Of a DNA stretch of 64,000 nt, positions 44,247 to 57,500 are shown in pieces. Position numbers and translations under genes: made by a program. Position 1 is the first letter of the stretch. Every line of letters begins with the position of its first letter. The notes below the pieces were generated by a model, which searched no databases, was not told the origin of the DNA, and saw nothing but the letters and a program-made list of their open reading frames with translations. This DNA is from Linum tenue (lineage: Eukaryota; Streptophyta; Magnoliopsida; Malpighiales; Linaceae). The DNA is taken from the NCBI GenBank assembly GCA_946122785.1, contig CAMGYJ010000008.1:8085475-8149474 (forward strand), given 5' to 3'.

Positions 44247-45629
44247 GTATTGCTTGACAGTGAACGTGGTGGGGTTTGTGTACTCAGGAGTCCAAGCATT
44301 TGATCTTGCTTACTCAATGCTCACTAAAAGAGTTCATAGCCCAACCGGGAACTGGCTCCGGGATTGCTTCGATTTCTCTCTGGACCAGGCAAGCTCCACT
44401 GTCCCTTTTGATCATATTAAATACGTCACTATGCCACCTTCTCATCATCCATTCATCCTCCCACCTAACCTATGCACTTTGCTTCATTAGCCACCACTCG
44501 ATTCCTAATGTGGCAAGAAGCTTTCATGGGTTGCTATTTGATGTGTTTATCCTGTTCTGTGAGCTTGCTTTTGGACCACTGTCCCAAAAAAGGATCCATG
44601 GCCGGTTGAGTGACCTCTTGCTAAACTAGTCGACATCACTCTGTTCTCTATACTGTAAAAACTCCGTCAACAACTGGCTATTGATTGTATCCTGTTTATA
44701 GTAAATGGGTGTTCAGGTGGGTTAATGTCCTTTTCTATGGAAGTTTCTTGGTTGGAGTTCAGAATATTTTGGGCCATGTCTTTATTTGTTTCTTTGTGTG
44801 GTTGTTATTTGCTTGGAATATGTCTTTCCCCTCTACTCTAATACTACTACCTATTCCTCTTCCCTTTCCCCCATAATGATGCTGCCTTTTTATTTGGAGC
44901 CACCTACTGTCGACTGTTGTTTTGCTTTGGTTGTTTGTTCTTTCTTTCATAGTTGAGGATAGAATATAATTGCAAGTGGCCAATGAGCCTTTCAGCCTTT
45001 GCGAGGAGCCTTAATAAGCTTGTTCAAAATGCGCCTTCTTGTTATGCTTCTAAAGTACCGTGTGAAAAGCTAAGCTGTAGAGAGGATCATGTTGCATGAA
45101 AAGGCAATTCCTTTTTACTCTGAGTCGAATTTATACCTTTTGGACCATTTCCAGTAGGAACAAGCTGGCTGCAATTCATATTCTCAGCAGATGGCAATTT
45201 ATGATGTGAAGCTTGGGATCATAAACTTTGAGAAAGGCCACAAAGTAATTCAACACATAATACATTCTTGCTAAGTATGTCCTGGTCAACCTTATGCATT
45301 ATGTGTGACCCTATTCATATGCTTTCTTATCCATCAAACTTGCAGCTTTCTTTCCTTATGGAATTGATGCCTTCTAGGAGATGTCGTTTCAGTTTCATGA
45401 CAGGGTTGCATAATTTTCTTTTTGCCATATGCAGATAATAGCATATCTTCTGCTGTCTGCATCGACATCAGCAGCGTTCAGAGTGGAGGACTGGGAATCC
45501 AACTGGGGGAGTGACGAGTTCTCGGGCATGGCACGAGCATCTCTCATCCTGTCGTTCCTAGCTTTTGTTGCCTTTGCATCGAGCTCGATTCTGTCTGGTT
45601 ACACTCTCTTCACTTCACATTCATTGTAG
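44247..45629 (+). pseudogene. 5'-truncated CASP-like (CASPL4-type) membrane protein gene
   Basis: Two exons are visible: 44247-44388 (YCLTVNVVGFVYSGVQAFDL... to DCFDFSLDQ) and 45435-45629 (IIAYLLLSASTSAAFR... to FTSHSL and stop). Together they are the C-terminal half of a CASP-like protein, including the DWESNWGSD-type extracellular loop and last membrane helix. The N-terminal exon with the first helices is absent; the RING-H2 gene starts 89 bases upstream on the opposite strand. The intron donor reads CAG/GCAAGC, a GC-AG intron. Either a remote first exon was lost by rearrangement or this is a gene remnant. Confidence 0.7.
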
Positions 45630-46677
45630 TACCTACTTTGAGATCCTCTTGGTGTGCTTGGAATGGGGAAAGATATACGATGGAGAATAATGAATACCAT
45701 ACAAACTTGTGTACATAGTAGTGAGAATATTTGCATAATACTCGGGACTAGATACAGAGAGACTAGATGAGCTTGATCGATGGCTCTCACGATCTCCTTT
45801 CTCATCCATGGTTGGTGTATGAGTTTTGATAGGGCGTGTCAATTGTTTGTTGTATTCAATTAGACGTTTAGGTGGCATTTGAGAAGGAATTGTACGTTGT
45901 AGCACTTTTGCCACTCATAAACTCATGCTACCTTTTCTGTTACAACATCTTAATTTGAGAAATCTGTAGCTTGCCTCCCCTTTTCTGTGGACGCAGTACT
46001 TCTAATTCCTTTTGCCTGCCATCAAGCTGAGGGTTCCAGCCACTATATCCATAGTGTCGTTTCTCAGAATGTTATAGAATACATTACAAACAATTTCATT
46101 TAGCTTGATGAGTTTGCTTTCGGGAGACTTCCAGGGAAACGATGCTGGCTGGCCGGGGGCTACACTTGTTCCCAGTTCTGCACATTTTGTACCAACCACC
46201 TCAACCTCTGGCTCACAATGGAGTCAGGGTTGTGACTTGTGGTACTGCCGTGGTTCTCTCTGTTGGTAACGAACCAGACCACGAATTGTTCATAGGACGC
46301 GATCCCTCAACGCAGCTTATTGCGACATTGAGAGAGATGCTCGTTAAGTCTTCCCGTCCTGTGAGGGGACATGACTTGATTTCCAGTACAGGAAGCATTT
46401 CCATTATCTATTCAGTGACACCCCTCCACTAACAAATGCCAACAACTCTCTACATATCTGTCGTAGTTTGAGAGGACTCATTTCATTTCAATACCAGGAA
46501 AATGGTTGCTGTTCTTGCTTGCATCAACGGTGACGCCAAACCTACGTATCCTATTTCCAAACTGTTAATAATAATATTTCCTTGCCTGTCACTTCAGTTG
46601 TATATATAATGAACATGGGAGCATGATCATTGATCTTCAGCTAGAAGTAAACACCAAAGAAAGAAATAAATAATACC
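45630..46677. other. Unassigned stretch between the CASP-like and quinone-oxidoreductase genes
   Basis: Both strands carry open frames at 46000-46430 with balanced composition and no stops over about 90 codons, suggesting an old exon, but I do not recognise a family. 46600-46677 looks like a promoter/5' UTR (GTATATATAATG near 46600) for the gene starting at 46678. Confidence 0.3.
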
Positions 46678-47216
46678 ATGAGTAGTAGTGGTGCTGTGAC
46701 TGTTCCCGCCAAAATGAAGGGTTGGGTCTACTCTGAATATGGCGACCCTGCCCAGGTCCTGAAACTGGAATCTGAAGTCCCAGTTCCTGATGTGAAAGAA
46801 GATCAAGTTCTCGTCAAGGTTGTTGCTGCAGCGCTTAATCCGTTGGATTATAAGAGAATGGAGGGAGCTATCAAAGCCACTGATTCTTCTCCACCGGTAA
46901 ACTAGTCTGCTGTGTCTCTGTTTGTTTTATATACAGCATTCCAATTCTAAAATTACAACTTACAAGCTTCTTTGTTAGATATTTGTTCACTTGAGATCTT
47001 GGGTCAGTAGGGGAGAGTCTTGAGAATATGAACCATTTTAATCCTAGCACCTAACTTCAAAAAATTAACCTATTTCATCTTTATCTAAAAAAATTCCGAG
47101 AAAATGGATGTAAAATCAATTTGGGATATGCACAGTGGAAGGTTTCATTTTCAGGAGAATCATGAATACCTGATTTCTAGAGATCAAGTAGATATGACTC
47201 ATACTAAAATCAAACT

Positions 47217-47475
47217 TTTTTTTTTTGTCATAGAAACCCTTGCGGATTAACTAGATAAGCACGAGATAGCCACAAATCAACGGCTTCTTCGTGAGAAAAC
47301 AGTCAAAGGAGGTAAGAACAGTTAAAACAAACACTACGAGTGCCAGAGTAGCATAAGGCATTGCGTGCCACAACATGGGCAGCCCTATTCGCTTCTCTAG
47401 GAGTAAAAACAACAGAAACCAGCGGCATTTCTTGTAACATGAAGATGACTTCTCGTAAGATAGCTCCCGCTAGAA
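47217..47475 (-). mobile_element. 5'-truncated LINE with 17-bp target-site duplication
   Basis: T-run at 47217 (poly(A) tail of a minus-strand insert), then coding remnant FTPREANRAAHVVARNA, the end of the LINE RNase H domain. It is flanked by CATACTAAAATCAAACT at 47200-47216 and 47476-47492. It sits in intron 1 of the quinone-oxidoreductase pseudogene. Confidence 0.85.
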
Positions 47476-47660
47476 CATACTAAAATCAAACTTGTCTACT
47501 GATGATACATGTGGATCTTACAATCATTATTGGGGGTAATAGGTCTGTGTAGAAATGTAAGAAATACAACTAATCGTTTAAGGTATAAAAATGATCGGAC
47601 ATGATGCTTGATAAAATTGAAATTGTATAATTATTGACATGTATGTGAAACCGTATTGAA

Positions 47661-47914
47661 TGCAAAATTGTTGAGATTAATTGTTTCAATGTATAATAAC
47701 AATTTGAATATGACCCTTTGAAAACCGTAGCCGTGCTCGTATGAAATTGTAGAGATTAATGTTTAAGATATAAAAAACAAAATCCAATGCAAAATTGTTG
47801 AGATTAATTGTTTCAATGTATAATAACAATTTGAATATGACCCTTTGAAAACCGTAGCCGTGCTCATATGAAATTGTAGAGATTAATGTTTAAGATATAA
47901 AAAACAAAATCGAA
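47661..47914. repeat. Two-copy 127-bp tandem repeat
   Basis: TGCAAAATTGTTGAGATTAA begins both units, at 47661 and 47788; the copies differ by only a few bases, including GCTCGTATG against GCTCATATG. Confidence 0.85.
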
Positions 47915-47990
47915 TATGAACTATAGTAGCAACTAGCAAGTATAGTCATCAACATTTTGCTTAATTAGTTTGAAATACAAAAACAAACAT

Positions 47991-48075
47991 TGGGGTGAGA
48001 GAGGCTCGAACTCTCGACCTCAGGATCACTCTATTGCTATGAGACCTACGCGCTAACCAACTGCGCCACCACCCC
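47991..48075 (-). tRNA. tRNA-Met (CAT), elongator type, with short intron
   Basis: The minus strand folds as a tRNA: 5' GGGGTGG pairs with TCACCCC before the A discriminator; D-arm GCGCAGTTGGTTAGCGC; T-arm GAGAGTTCGAGCCTCTC. Anticodon CAT lies at 48039-48041, followed by a short intron of about 10-13 bases before the 3' half of the anticodon stem, as in plant elongator tRNA-Met genes. Box A and box B are intact. It lies antisense in an intron of the quinone-oxidoreductase pseudogene. Confidence 0.92.
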
Positions 48076-48109
48076 AATTGATGTTAGAATATTCCTATTA
48101 AGATACTAA

Positions 48110-48525
<416 letters not shown>

Positions 48526-49356
48526 TAGTGACTACAGTTTTAACTTAGTGGAGGCTTGAGCATAAAATAAAATAAAATAAAAGAACTTCATTGTTCTAGA
48601 ATTATATTTTATAGATGGTGTGTGTTTTGAGTTTTAGTAAATGTAGTAGGAAAATGTAGTCGGTAAAGCTTTTAGAAAAACAGAGTTAATATGGGCCGTG
48701 GAGAGAAGTATGGTGCTGGGATCCACTTGGATGGTTAAGTTTCTATAAGCACTTGTTCAATATGCGTAAGGTGAGTATGATGTTAGGATTGCATAGTTAT
48801 GGAACACAATTCTCATCATTATGATGCAAACAATTACATAAAATTATAAAGACAACATAAATTAATCAATTTTTATATATCTTATTCAAAAAAATTCTCA
48901 TTCAGATTCTACTAAACATACGAAGGACAATCCTCTATTTAATTTAAAAATAATTTAACTAGACATATTTATTCTCTTTTAGATTTTTTTTTTAAAATCA
49001 GTTGCATTTGCAATATTTGTATGTTAGTTTGTTTGCTTGAGATTTGATGCTTAAAATTCACAATTATATTAGGGTAGCTATTAAAATTTATGCTTATAAT
49101 TTGCTTAAATAGTGTTTGTGAGGTGAATTATGAAAACTGAAGACATATATTTGTTTATTTCGGCCAACTAAAGAAAGGTTTCAATTTCTTTCTGAGCCGG
49201 CCCATTACAAACTACAATAGTTAGTTAATAGGCCTCCTTGCATGCGTCTAGAAAACAACCTCTGGACTTGGGCCCATATAAAGTGAGAAAACAGGAAGAA
49301 ATAAAGCTGTACGTGGGCTTTGGTTTAATCTTTTCCGTTTGGTAAAATCCACATAT

Positions 49357-49366
49357 GCATGCAAAG
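49357..49366 (+). repeat. Mutator-like element target-site duplication, left copy
   Basis: GCATGCAAAG, repeated exactly at 50781-50790. Confidence 0.8.
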
Positions 49367-49544
49367 AGTGCAGATTTGGTGACTAAGGGGGGTGCTTAGT
49401 CACTTGAACTAAGTCCCTCTTAGCCATTAGATCTGGACACTTCAATCCAATGGTTAAAAAGTGGGAAGGGCTATTTAATTAATAGCAGGGGTAGTTTGGG
49501 TATTATGAAAAATTACGAAGTATACAAACCGGATTTACAATCAG

Positions 49545-49870
49545 TACAAACCATACAAACATACGAACAGTACAAACTAGAGCGACAAAACATACAAACA
49601 TTACAAACGTATGAACTGTACAAACAATACAAACTAGACTGACAAACAATACAAACCATACAAACATACGAACAGTACAAACTAGAGCGACAAAACATAC
49701 AAACATTACAAACGTATGAACTGTACAAACAATACAAACTAGACTGACAAACAATACAAACCATACAAACATACGAACAGTACAAACTAGAGCGACAAAA
49801 CATACAAACATTACAAACGTATGAACTGTACAAACAATACAAACTAGACCGACAAACAATACAAACCATA
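49545..49870. repeat. 105-bp tandem repeat, three units
   Basis: ATACGAACAGTACAAACTAG recurs at 49561, 49666 and 49771. Units are nearly identical; each contains several ACAAACATAC-type words. Confidence 0.9.
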
Positions 49871-49877
49871 CAAAAAG

Positions 49878-49956
49878 AAAAAACACCCGGGTTGACTTTG
49901 GAGGCTCCATCCCTATATAGAGGGGCTCCTTCCCAAAGTCAACCCGGGTGTTTTTT
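49878..49956. repeat. Palindrome 1 inside the Mutator-like element
   Basis: AACACCCGGGTTGACTTTGG on the left pairs with its inverse on the right around CTCCATCCCTATATAGAGGG; stem of about 23 perfect bases with further partial pairing. Confidence 0.85.
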
Positions 49957-50024
49957 AGACATACAAACAGTACGAACATGGTGGACAAAAATGACAAACT
50001 AGACCGACAATCCATACGAACGGG

Positions 50025-50103
50025 AAAAAACACCCGGGTTGACTTTGGAGGCTCCATCCCTATATAGAGGGGCTCATTCCCAAAGTCAACCCGGGTGTTT
50101 TTT
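50025..50103. repeat. Palindrome 2 inside the Mutator-like element
   Basis: Near-identical second copy of the palindrome at 49878-49956, 147 bases downstream. Confidence 0.85.
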
Positions 50104-50350
50104 AGACATAAAAAACATTACGAACATGGTGCACAAAAATGACAAAGTTTACAAACATAGTGCACAAAAATAACAAAGTTTACAAACATTACAAAAAAAC
50201 CGACAAACATTACAAAATAACAAAGCATACAAACATTACAAAATATGTCAACAAACATCACAAAATCAGCACTGTTGCCGGAAAATTCTTCTCCGGCGAC
50301 GATGTTCGCCTATCTCTCTCTCCCTCCCTCCTTCCCTCTCTCTCTCTCTA

Positions 50351-50482
50351 AATTCCCCGGGACGAAATAATGGCGCATGGGCCATGAGGGGGACACTCTC
50401 TCTCTCCCTCCCTCCCTCCCTCTCTCTCTCTCTATCTAAATTCCCCGGGACGAAATAATGGCGCATGGGCCATGAGGGGGAC
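50351..50482. repeat. 88-bp duplication with CT microsatellite
   Basis: AATTCCCCGGGACGAAATAA through CCATGAGGGGGACA occurs at 50351 and 50439, separated by a (CT)n/(CCCT)n tract. Confidence 0.8.
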
Positions 50483-50763
50483 AATTCCCCTGGGCGGCAA
50501 TTAAAATAATTGCGCGGGCGCGGAGGCTCCCCTGGACGACCGCCGGCAATAACGACGGAGACGGGAGGCTCCAGACGGAAAAGCAGTCGGCGGTAGGGAC
50601 GGGAGGGGACAGTGGAAAATTAAAAATTAAAAATAAAAATAAAAATAATTATACAATTACTACATTGCCCTTCATTAATTTGGATTGATTAGAGCCATTA
50701 GATTTTAATGAGGTGGAAGGGCTGAGATTGACTTAGTCATGTGACTAAGGCCCCCCCTTTTAG

Positions 50764-52569
<1,806 letters not shown>

Positions 52570-52572
52570 TGA

Positions 52573-53191
52573 TTGTCTTGATCTATATATTATATAAAAT
52601 AATGTGATTGAGTGGAGCCACATATAATTTGAGCTGGATTGTCTTGACGTATACATTATAAAAATATGTAATTGAGTGGAGCCAGGTATTTGAGTTGGGC
52701 AAAGCGAACCGTGGAGGATTGGGGGTGTACAACAGTTTGGTTTGTATTATATCGTATCGGATCAAACCGACACTTGTACTGGTTTATAGTCAATTGAATA
52801 AGATACAGTTTGATCTTTTGTTCACAAATTTTATAAATACGAATAATAAATGGACTAAATTGAACTGAATGCATTGTTGGTTCAATACTTGATGCTAAGA
52901 TGTTTGACTTTATTGGACCAAACTGGACCACTCCACATGCAGTGCTAAAGGAGCGTCAATGCCTTCCAAGACTAATTTGTTTCATCTATCCCATAAACAG
53001 ATTACTTTCAAAATAAAATAAAAAACAGAAGAGATCACAATAATATGTCCTTCATTAGGCCGTTCCACCCAAAGGTGATGTGGCTCAGTTACTGGTGACC
53101 ACTTCCAGATGTGACAAAATATTAGTTACCACCAGCAGGCAACAATTAGTGACATCTGCCCAACGGAAAGCCACCAGCTAGCAGTAGCAGA
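52573..53191. other. Intergenic
   Basis: 3' flank of the quinone-oxidoreductase pseudogene. TTGTCTTGA-x(8)-TATA... GTGATTGAGTGGAGCCA recurs at about 52576-52622 and 52638-52684 (a 62-bp partial duplication). No gene. Confidence 0.45.
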
Positions 53192-53338
53192 CACTACAAG
53201 AAAAAAGTGATTTTGCAACCAATAGAATTGGTCACCAAATGTCAAAATTTGGTTATTAATACATTTTTGCGACCAAAATATTTTGGTAGCAGAATTGGTC
53301 GCCAAATATCTAGATATGCTTCAATAGGTTAATTTGAA
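53192..53338. mobile_element. CACTA transposon terminus
   Basis: CACTACAAGAAAAAAGTG, a near-consensus CACTA end, followed by subterminal TTGGTCGCCAAAT / GCGACCAAAA words in both orientations. The LINE at 53356 is inserted within it; no matching far end was found after 59171, so the element is truncated or its other end is diverged. Confidence 0.6.
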
Positions 53339-53355
53339 TGAAAAAGTCAAATACT
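53339..53355. repeat. LINE target-site duplication, left copy
   Basis: TGAAAAAGTCAAATACT, 17 bp, exactly repeated at 59155-59171. Confidence 0.9.
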
Positions 53356-53390
53356 TTTTTTTTTTTGATAGGAACCTGTAAATCTTTTAT

Positions 53391-56300
53391 TTAACCAGTG
53401 GAGGCTGTTACATTATCCAGCTGTAGCTGGTCAAGCAAGATCATCGGGGGTATATCTACCCAAACGATACGTTCATTCCATCGAGTTTCCACCTGTGCCA
53501 TCAAATGAGCAGCTTCATTTCCCGCGCGTTTCACATGTTGCCATGAACATTCTCCCATCGCCCTCAGGTAACGTCTAATGCTCCTGCAGATCGTACCTAT
53601 TTCCGACTGAATAGAGTCTGCTTCATGAATCTTCTTCACTAGAGCCAGGCAATCCACTTCCAGGATAGGATTCATAATATGGTTTTGGAGAGCAACCTGA
53701 ACCCCAAATTCCGCGGCTAATGCTTCCGCCTCTTCGATCGACCAGCTCCCCTCCATTTTCTTTGCTGCTGCACACAGGAAACGGCCCATCCAATCTCGTG
53801 CCACCATCCCCAGGCCAATGCCCCCACTCGTCAGCACACTGGCATCCGTATTGATCTTGACTCGTCCCTGCTCCGGTAATCTCCAGTGACTACTATCACT
53901 GTCATGTGTTGGTATGCTGCTTCTTCTTTCTTGACTCCGGTAGTCTTCCCTGAAAGCTTTTGCCCGGGGGATAATCTCGTTCTCCTCAAGCCGATGCCCA
54001 TTAAACATGTGGGCATTTTGCTCCCTCCAAAAGAACCAGAGCACGATGCACCATGCCTCAACCATCTCATCCGACTCAGCCCCCATCACAGCCTCCACCC
54101 ACTGGTAGCAGTCGTCACTAGGCCGGTTGGTGAAACAGGTTGCAAACTCAGATTGCCTCCATAGTCTTGACACCCATGCACATTGGCCAAAGGCGTGAAC
54201 CTGCGTTTCCCGTAGATCGCAGTAAGGGCACTTATCCGTCCTCCTCTCGCTTTTCACACTTATGTGATCGCCGGTGGGGAGCACACCCCTCATAAACCGC
54301 CACATGAAGTGCTTCACTTTAGGAGGCATATCCAGAGCCCATAGCCTCTTCCATATACTAGCTTCTCCAATAGGAACTATCTGTGGCTGGTCTTTGAGGA
54401 AGTCCTGTAACCATGATTTATAGCCGTCCCTGACTGTGTATTCACCCGAGTCATTTGTTGCCCATATTATCCGATCCGTTTCTCCATTTCCCCGGAGTGG
54501 GATCTGTCTGATCTTGTTGACTATATCATTGGGGAAGCATCTCTCTAGAATCTCTAAATCCCACTCCTCAGTATCTGGCTGAATAAGCTCTCGTACCACC
54601 GAGTCTGCAGGCAATCCCTTCGGCGCCGATTCCACGTACCACGGCTCCCCGGTTGGCAGCCAGTTATCGCCCCATATCCGAACTTCCGTTCCATTTCCCA
54701 CTTTCCACCGAATCCTTTTGCAAAGGAACTCCCGTGCACTTAACAAGCTCCGCCATATGAAACTGGGTCTATACCCCAAGGAGGCATCTAAAACTGTGGT
54801 ATTTTTGTAGTATTTGGCTTTCATCAGTCGAGCAATCAGCGACGAGGGCCTTTGAAATAGCCTCCACACCTGCTTTGCCAGCATGGCCGTATTAAAACCT
54901 TCTAAATCTCGAAAACCCATACCTCCCTCCTCTTTCGGGCACGCCATACCTTCGCGACTAACCCAGTGCACACGTCGCTCAGCTCCCTTTTGCCCCCAGT
55001 AAAAGTTCATAATTAAACTATGAACTTCGTTCACAATGGCAACCGGTATTCTGAAAACCGACATAGCATAGGTGAATTGCGCTTCAGCCACCGCCCTTAT
55101 TAGTGTTTCTCTTCCTGCGACTGAGAGAGTCTTCTCTTTCCACCCTTTTAACTTTTTGCGCACCCGTTCCTTTAATCCATCAAAGATTTCCTTCTTTGAA
55201 CGCCCGACCACAGTTGGCAAGCCAAGGTACTTCTCATGCTTCTCCACCATAGTCATCGCCAAAGTCCCGCTTACCATCAATCTCATATGCATCTTTACAT
55301 TACCACTGAAAGACACCGCTGATTTTGGATAACTTACGACCTGGCCTGATTCTGCTGCATACCCTTGGAGGAGGCTCTTCAGAGTATCTGCTTCCTGTGT
55401 TGTTGCTCTCCCAAAGAAAACACAATCATCAGCAAAGAAAAGATGGCTAATCGTTGGGGCACCTCTGGCCACCTGTATACCATGCAACCTGCGGTCACTT
55501 ACTGCCTGTCTGGTAATGGCCGAGAGCCCTTCCGCACAAAAGAGGAAGAGGTAGGGAGACAGAGGATCTCCTTGCCTTAGTCCTCTCGCTGGGGAGAACC
55601 GTTCGGACTGGTGCCCATTAACAAGAACCGAGTAGGAGACGGTACGCACACACATCATGATGAGCTCAATCCACCGCGAGTCAAAGCCCATTCGATTCAT
55701 CACCCCCTCCAGAAAGCGCCACTCCACTCGATCATACGCTTTCGCCATATCAATCTTGGCGGCAAATATTCCTGGTCCAGTCTGTTTCTTCTTCTTCATC
55801 GTATGAAAGCACTCAAAAGCTGCCATGATATTATCCGTGATAACTCTACCCGGGACAAAGGCACTCTGTTCCGGCGAGATAACATCGTCCAGTACCATCT
55901 TAAGCCTGTTTGCCAACACTTTTGAGACCAGCTTATAAAGAACATTACACAGGCTTATAGGTCGAAACTCCTGAGGACTAGTAGGCGACTTCACTTTCGG
56001 AATAAGGGCAATAAGAGTGTGATTCAACTCCTGCGGCATCACCCTACTTTCCAAAATTTCCAACACCACCTTCACAACATCATCTCCAACAATATCCCAA
56101 TATTTTCTGTAAAAGAGGACGGATAATCCATCTGCTCCCGGTGCTTTCCTGGCTCCCATTTGTTTCAGTGCTGTGACCACTTCTTCTCTCCCAAACGGAC
56201 GCAGCAGCATCTCGTTTTGCTCCGTAGTTACCGAAGCCCTAATGGAATCCAGGACCGGGGTAGCCTGCGGAGCATCACTAGCAGTAAACAGATTAGAGAA

Positions 56301-57500
56301 GTAATTAGTGAAACAAAAGAAAATCTGCTCAAGGGTTGTATGCCATTGCCCTCCTTCATCCTTAATCTTGCGAATTGTATTGCGCCTCCTTCTCGCCGAA
56401 GCTTTCTTATGGAAAAAAGCTGTATTCTTGTCACCACCCTTCAACCAATCCGCTCTAGACCTTTGGCTCCAATACAGCTCTTCATTTGCCTCCAGTTCCT
56501 CAAGCTCCAACTCCAGTTGTTTTCGCTGTTGGACTACCAGCTCCGAGCGAGGTCTCCAATCCAGCGCAGCCAGAGCTCTCTTAATTTTCCGGCGCTGTCG
56601 CCCAAAGTTTGGGAAAACTTCCTTACTCCACGAGCTTAGACTTTCCCTGCAAGAAAGAAACTTTGTAAGTAAATCCGCTCCCCCACAATCTGACCATGCC
56701 TTCTCAATCACACGGTGACAGTCTTCATGCTTTGCCCAGTAGGGCTCGAATTTGAAAGACCACCCCCACTTGGGCTCCTCGTCAGCTTCGCCACAAGTAT
56801 CACAAATGATCGGGCGGTGGTCAGACCGTTCTTTCTCGAGATTCAGAACTCGTGCTCCTGGGAAAAGCCCCGACCAATTTTCTGTTGCCACGAATCGGTC
56901 CAAACGTTCCTCAATATGAGCTGCACCTACTCGCCTGTTCTCCCACGTAAATGGATAGCCACTGTACCCCAGGTCTCCTAACCCAACCTCATCAAGACAA
57001 TCCTCAAAAGCCATCATCCCTGCATCAGGGGCCCCTCGACCACCGTTTTTTTCCTGACTGCGTAGAACTTGATTAAAATCTCCGCCGCACAGCCACGGAC
57101 CATCCCACTGCCCCCCCAACCTTCGTAACAGGTCCCAAGTCCTCCACTTCTCCGAGTCTTCCGACCACCCATAGATTCCTGTGAATCTCCACACACCCCC
57201 TTCGTCCTCCGTGATCCTAACATCAGCGTGGTTACGGTCCAAAGACATCAGGTCGATATTGATGCCTTCTCGCCACCAAACTCCCAGACCTCCCGCACGA
57301 CCGCCCCCCGACATGTCCACCGAACTTGCTTCCCCTTCCTCGAATCCCATTTCCACCTGAGTTACACGATTTTCCTCTTTTGTTTGTTTTGTTTCCGACA
57401 AGAAAACAACATTTGGGGAGTAACGTCGCAAAAGCGACCGTAAAGCACGAACTGCTCGCTTGCTCCCCAGCCCGCGACAGTTGTAACACAACAGTCTCAT
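53391..57500 (-). CDS. LINE ORF2: endonuclease, reverse transcriptase, RNase H
   Basis: 1,369 residues with no interruption. N-terminal apurinic-type endonuclease: CYNCRGLGS at the start, SETK, GDFNQ, RSDHRP. Reverse transcriptase: KAPGADGL, RPISLCNVLYK, DMAKAYDRVEW, RQGDPLSPYLF, FADDCVFF (the FADD active site). zf-RVT region with VKHFMWR and CPYCDLRETQVHAFGQC. C-terminal RNase H: NTDAS, EAEALAAEFG, E-VDCLAL and RAGNEAAHLMA. It nicks target DNA and copies LINE RNA by target-primed reverse transcription in the nucleus. The catalytic residues I can see are all present. Confidence 0.93.
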   Translation of the reverse strand: MRLLCYNCRGLGSKRAVRALRSLLRRYSPNVVFLSETKQTKEENRVTQVEMGFEEGEASSVDMSGGGRAGGLGVWWREGINIDLMSLDRNHADVRITEDEGGVWRFTGIYGWSEDSEKWRTWDLLRRLGGQWDGPWLCGGDFNQVLRSQEKNGGRGAPDAGMMAFEDCLDEVGLGDLGYSGYPFTWENRRVGAAHIEERLDRFVATENWSGLFPGARVLNLEKERSDHRPIICDTCGEADEEPKWGWSFKFEPYWAKHEDCHRVIEKAWSDCGGADLLTKFLSCRESLSSWSKEVFPNFGRQRRKIKRALAALDWRPRSELVVQQRKQLELELEELEANEELYWSQRSRADWLKGGDKNTAFFHKKASARRRRNTIRKIKDEGGQWHTTLEQIFFCFTNYFSNLFTASDAPQATPVLDSIRASVTTEQNEMLLRPFGREEVVTALKQMGARKAPGADGLSVLFYRKYWDIVGDDVVKVVLEILESRVMPQELNHTLIALIPKVKSPTSPQEFRPISLCNVLYKLVSKVLANRLKMVLDDVISPEQSAFVPGRVITDNIMAAFECFHTMKKKKQTGPGIFAAKIDMAKAYDRVEWRFLEGVMNRMGFDSRWIELIMMCVRTVSYSVLVNGHQSERFSPARGLRQGDPLSPYLFLFCAEGLSAITRQAVSDRRLHGIQVARGAPTISHLFFADDCVFFGRATTQEADTLKSLLQGYAAESGQVVSYPKSAVSFSGNVKMHMRLMVSGTLAMTMVEKHEKYLGLPTVVGRSKKEIFDGLKERVRKKLKGWKEKTLSVAGRETLIRAVAEAQFTYAMSVFRIPVAIVNEVHSLIMNFYWGQKGAERRVHWVSREGMACPKEEGGMGFRDLEGFNTAMLAKQVWRLFQRPSSLIARLMKAKYYKNTTVLDASLGYRPSFIWRSLLSAREFLCKRIRWKVGNGTEVRIWGDNWLPTGEPWYVESAPKGLPADSVVRELIQPDTEEWDLEILERCFPNDIVNKIRQIPLRGNGETDRIIWATNDSGEYTVRDGYKSWLQDFLKDQPQIVPIGEASIWKRLWALDMPPKVKHFMWRFMRGVLPTGDHISVKSERRTDKCPYCDLRETQVHAFGQCAWVSRLWRQSEFATCFTNRPSDDCYQWVEAVMGAESDEMVEAWCIVLWFFWREQNAHMFNGHRLEENEIIPRAKAFREDYRSQERRSSIPTHDSDSSHWRLPEQGRVKINTDASVLTSGGIGLGMVARDWMGRFLCAAAKKMEGSWSIEEAEALAAEFGVQVALQNHIMNPILEVDCLALVKKIHEADSIQSEIGTICRSIRRYLRAMGECSWQHVKRAGNEAAHLMAQVETRWNERIVWVDIPPMILLDQLQLDNVTASTG

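Noticed and set aside
49503..50057. Long Cys/Val/Phe-rich open frames
   Set aside because: They are translations of a 105-bp tandem repeat whose length is divisible by three, inside a transposon; no start context or homology.
56160..56720. Plus-strand frames within the LINE
   Set aside because: Antisense of ORF2; no domain or plant-gene similarity.
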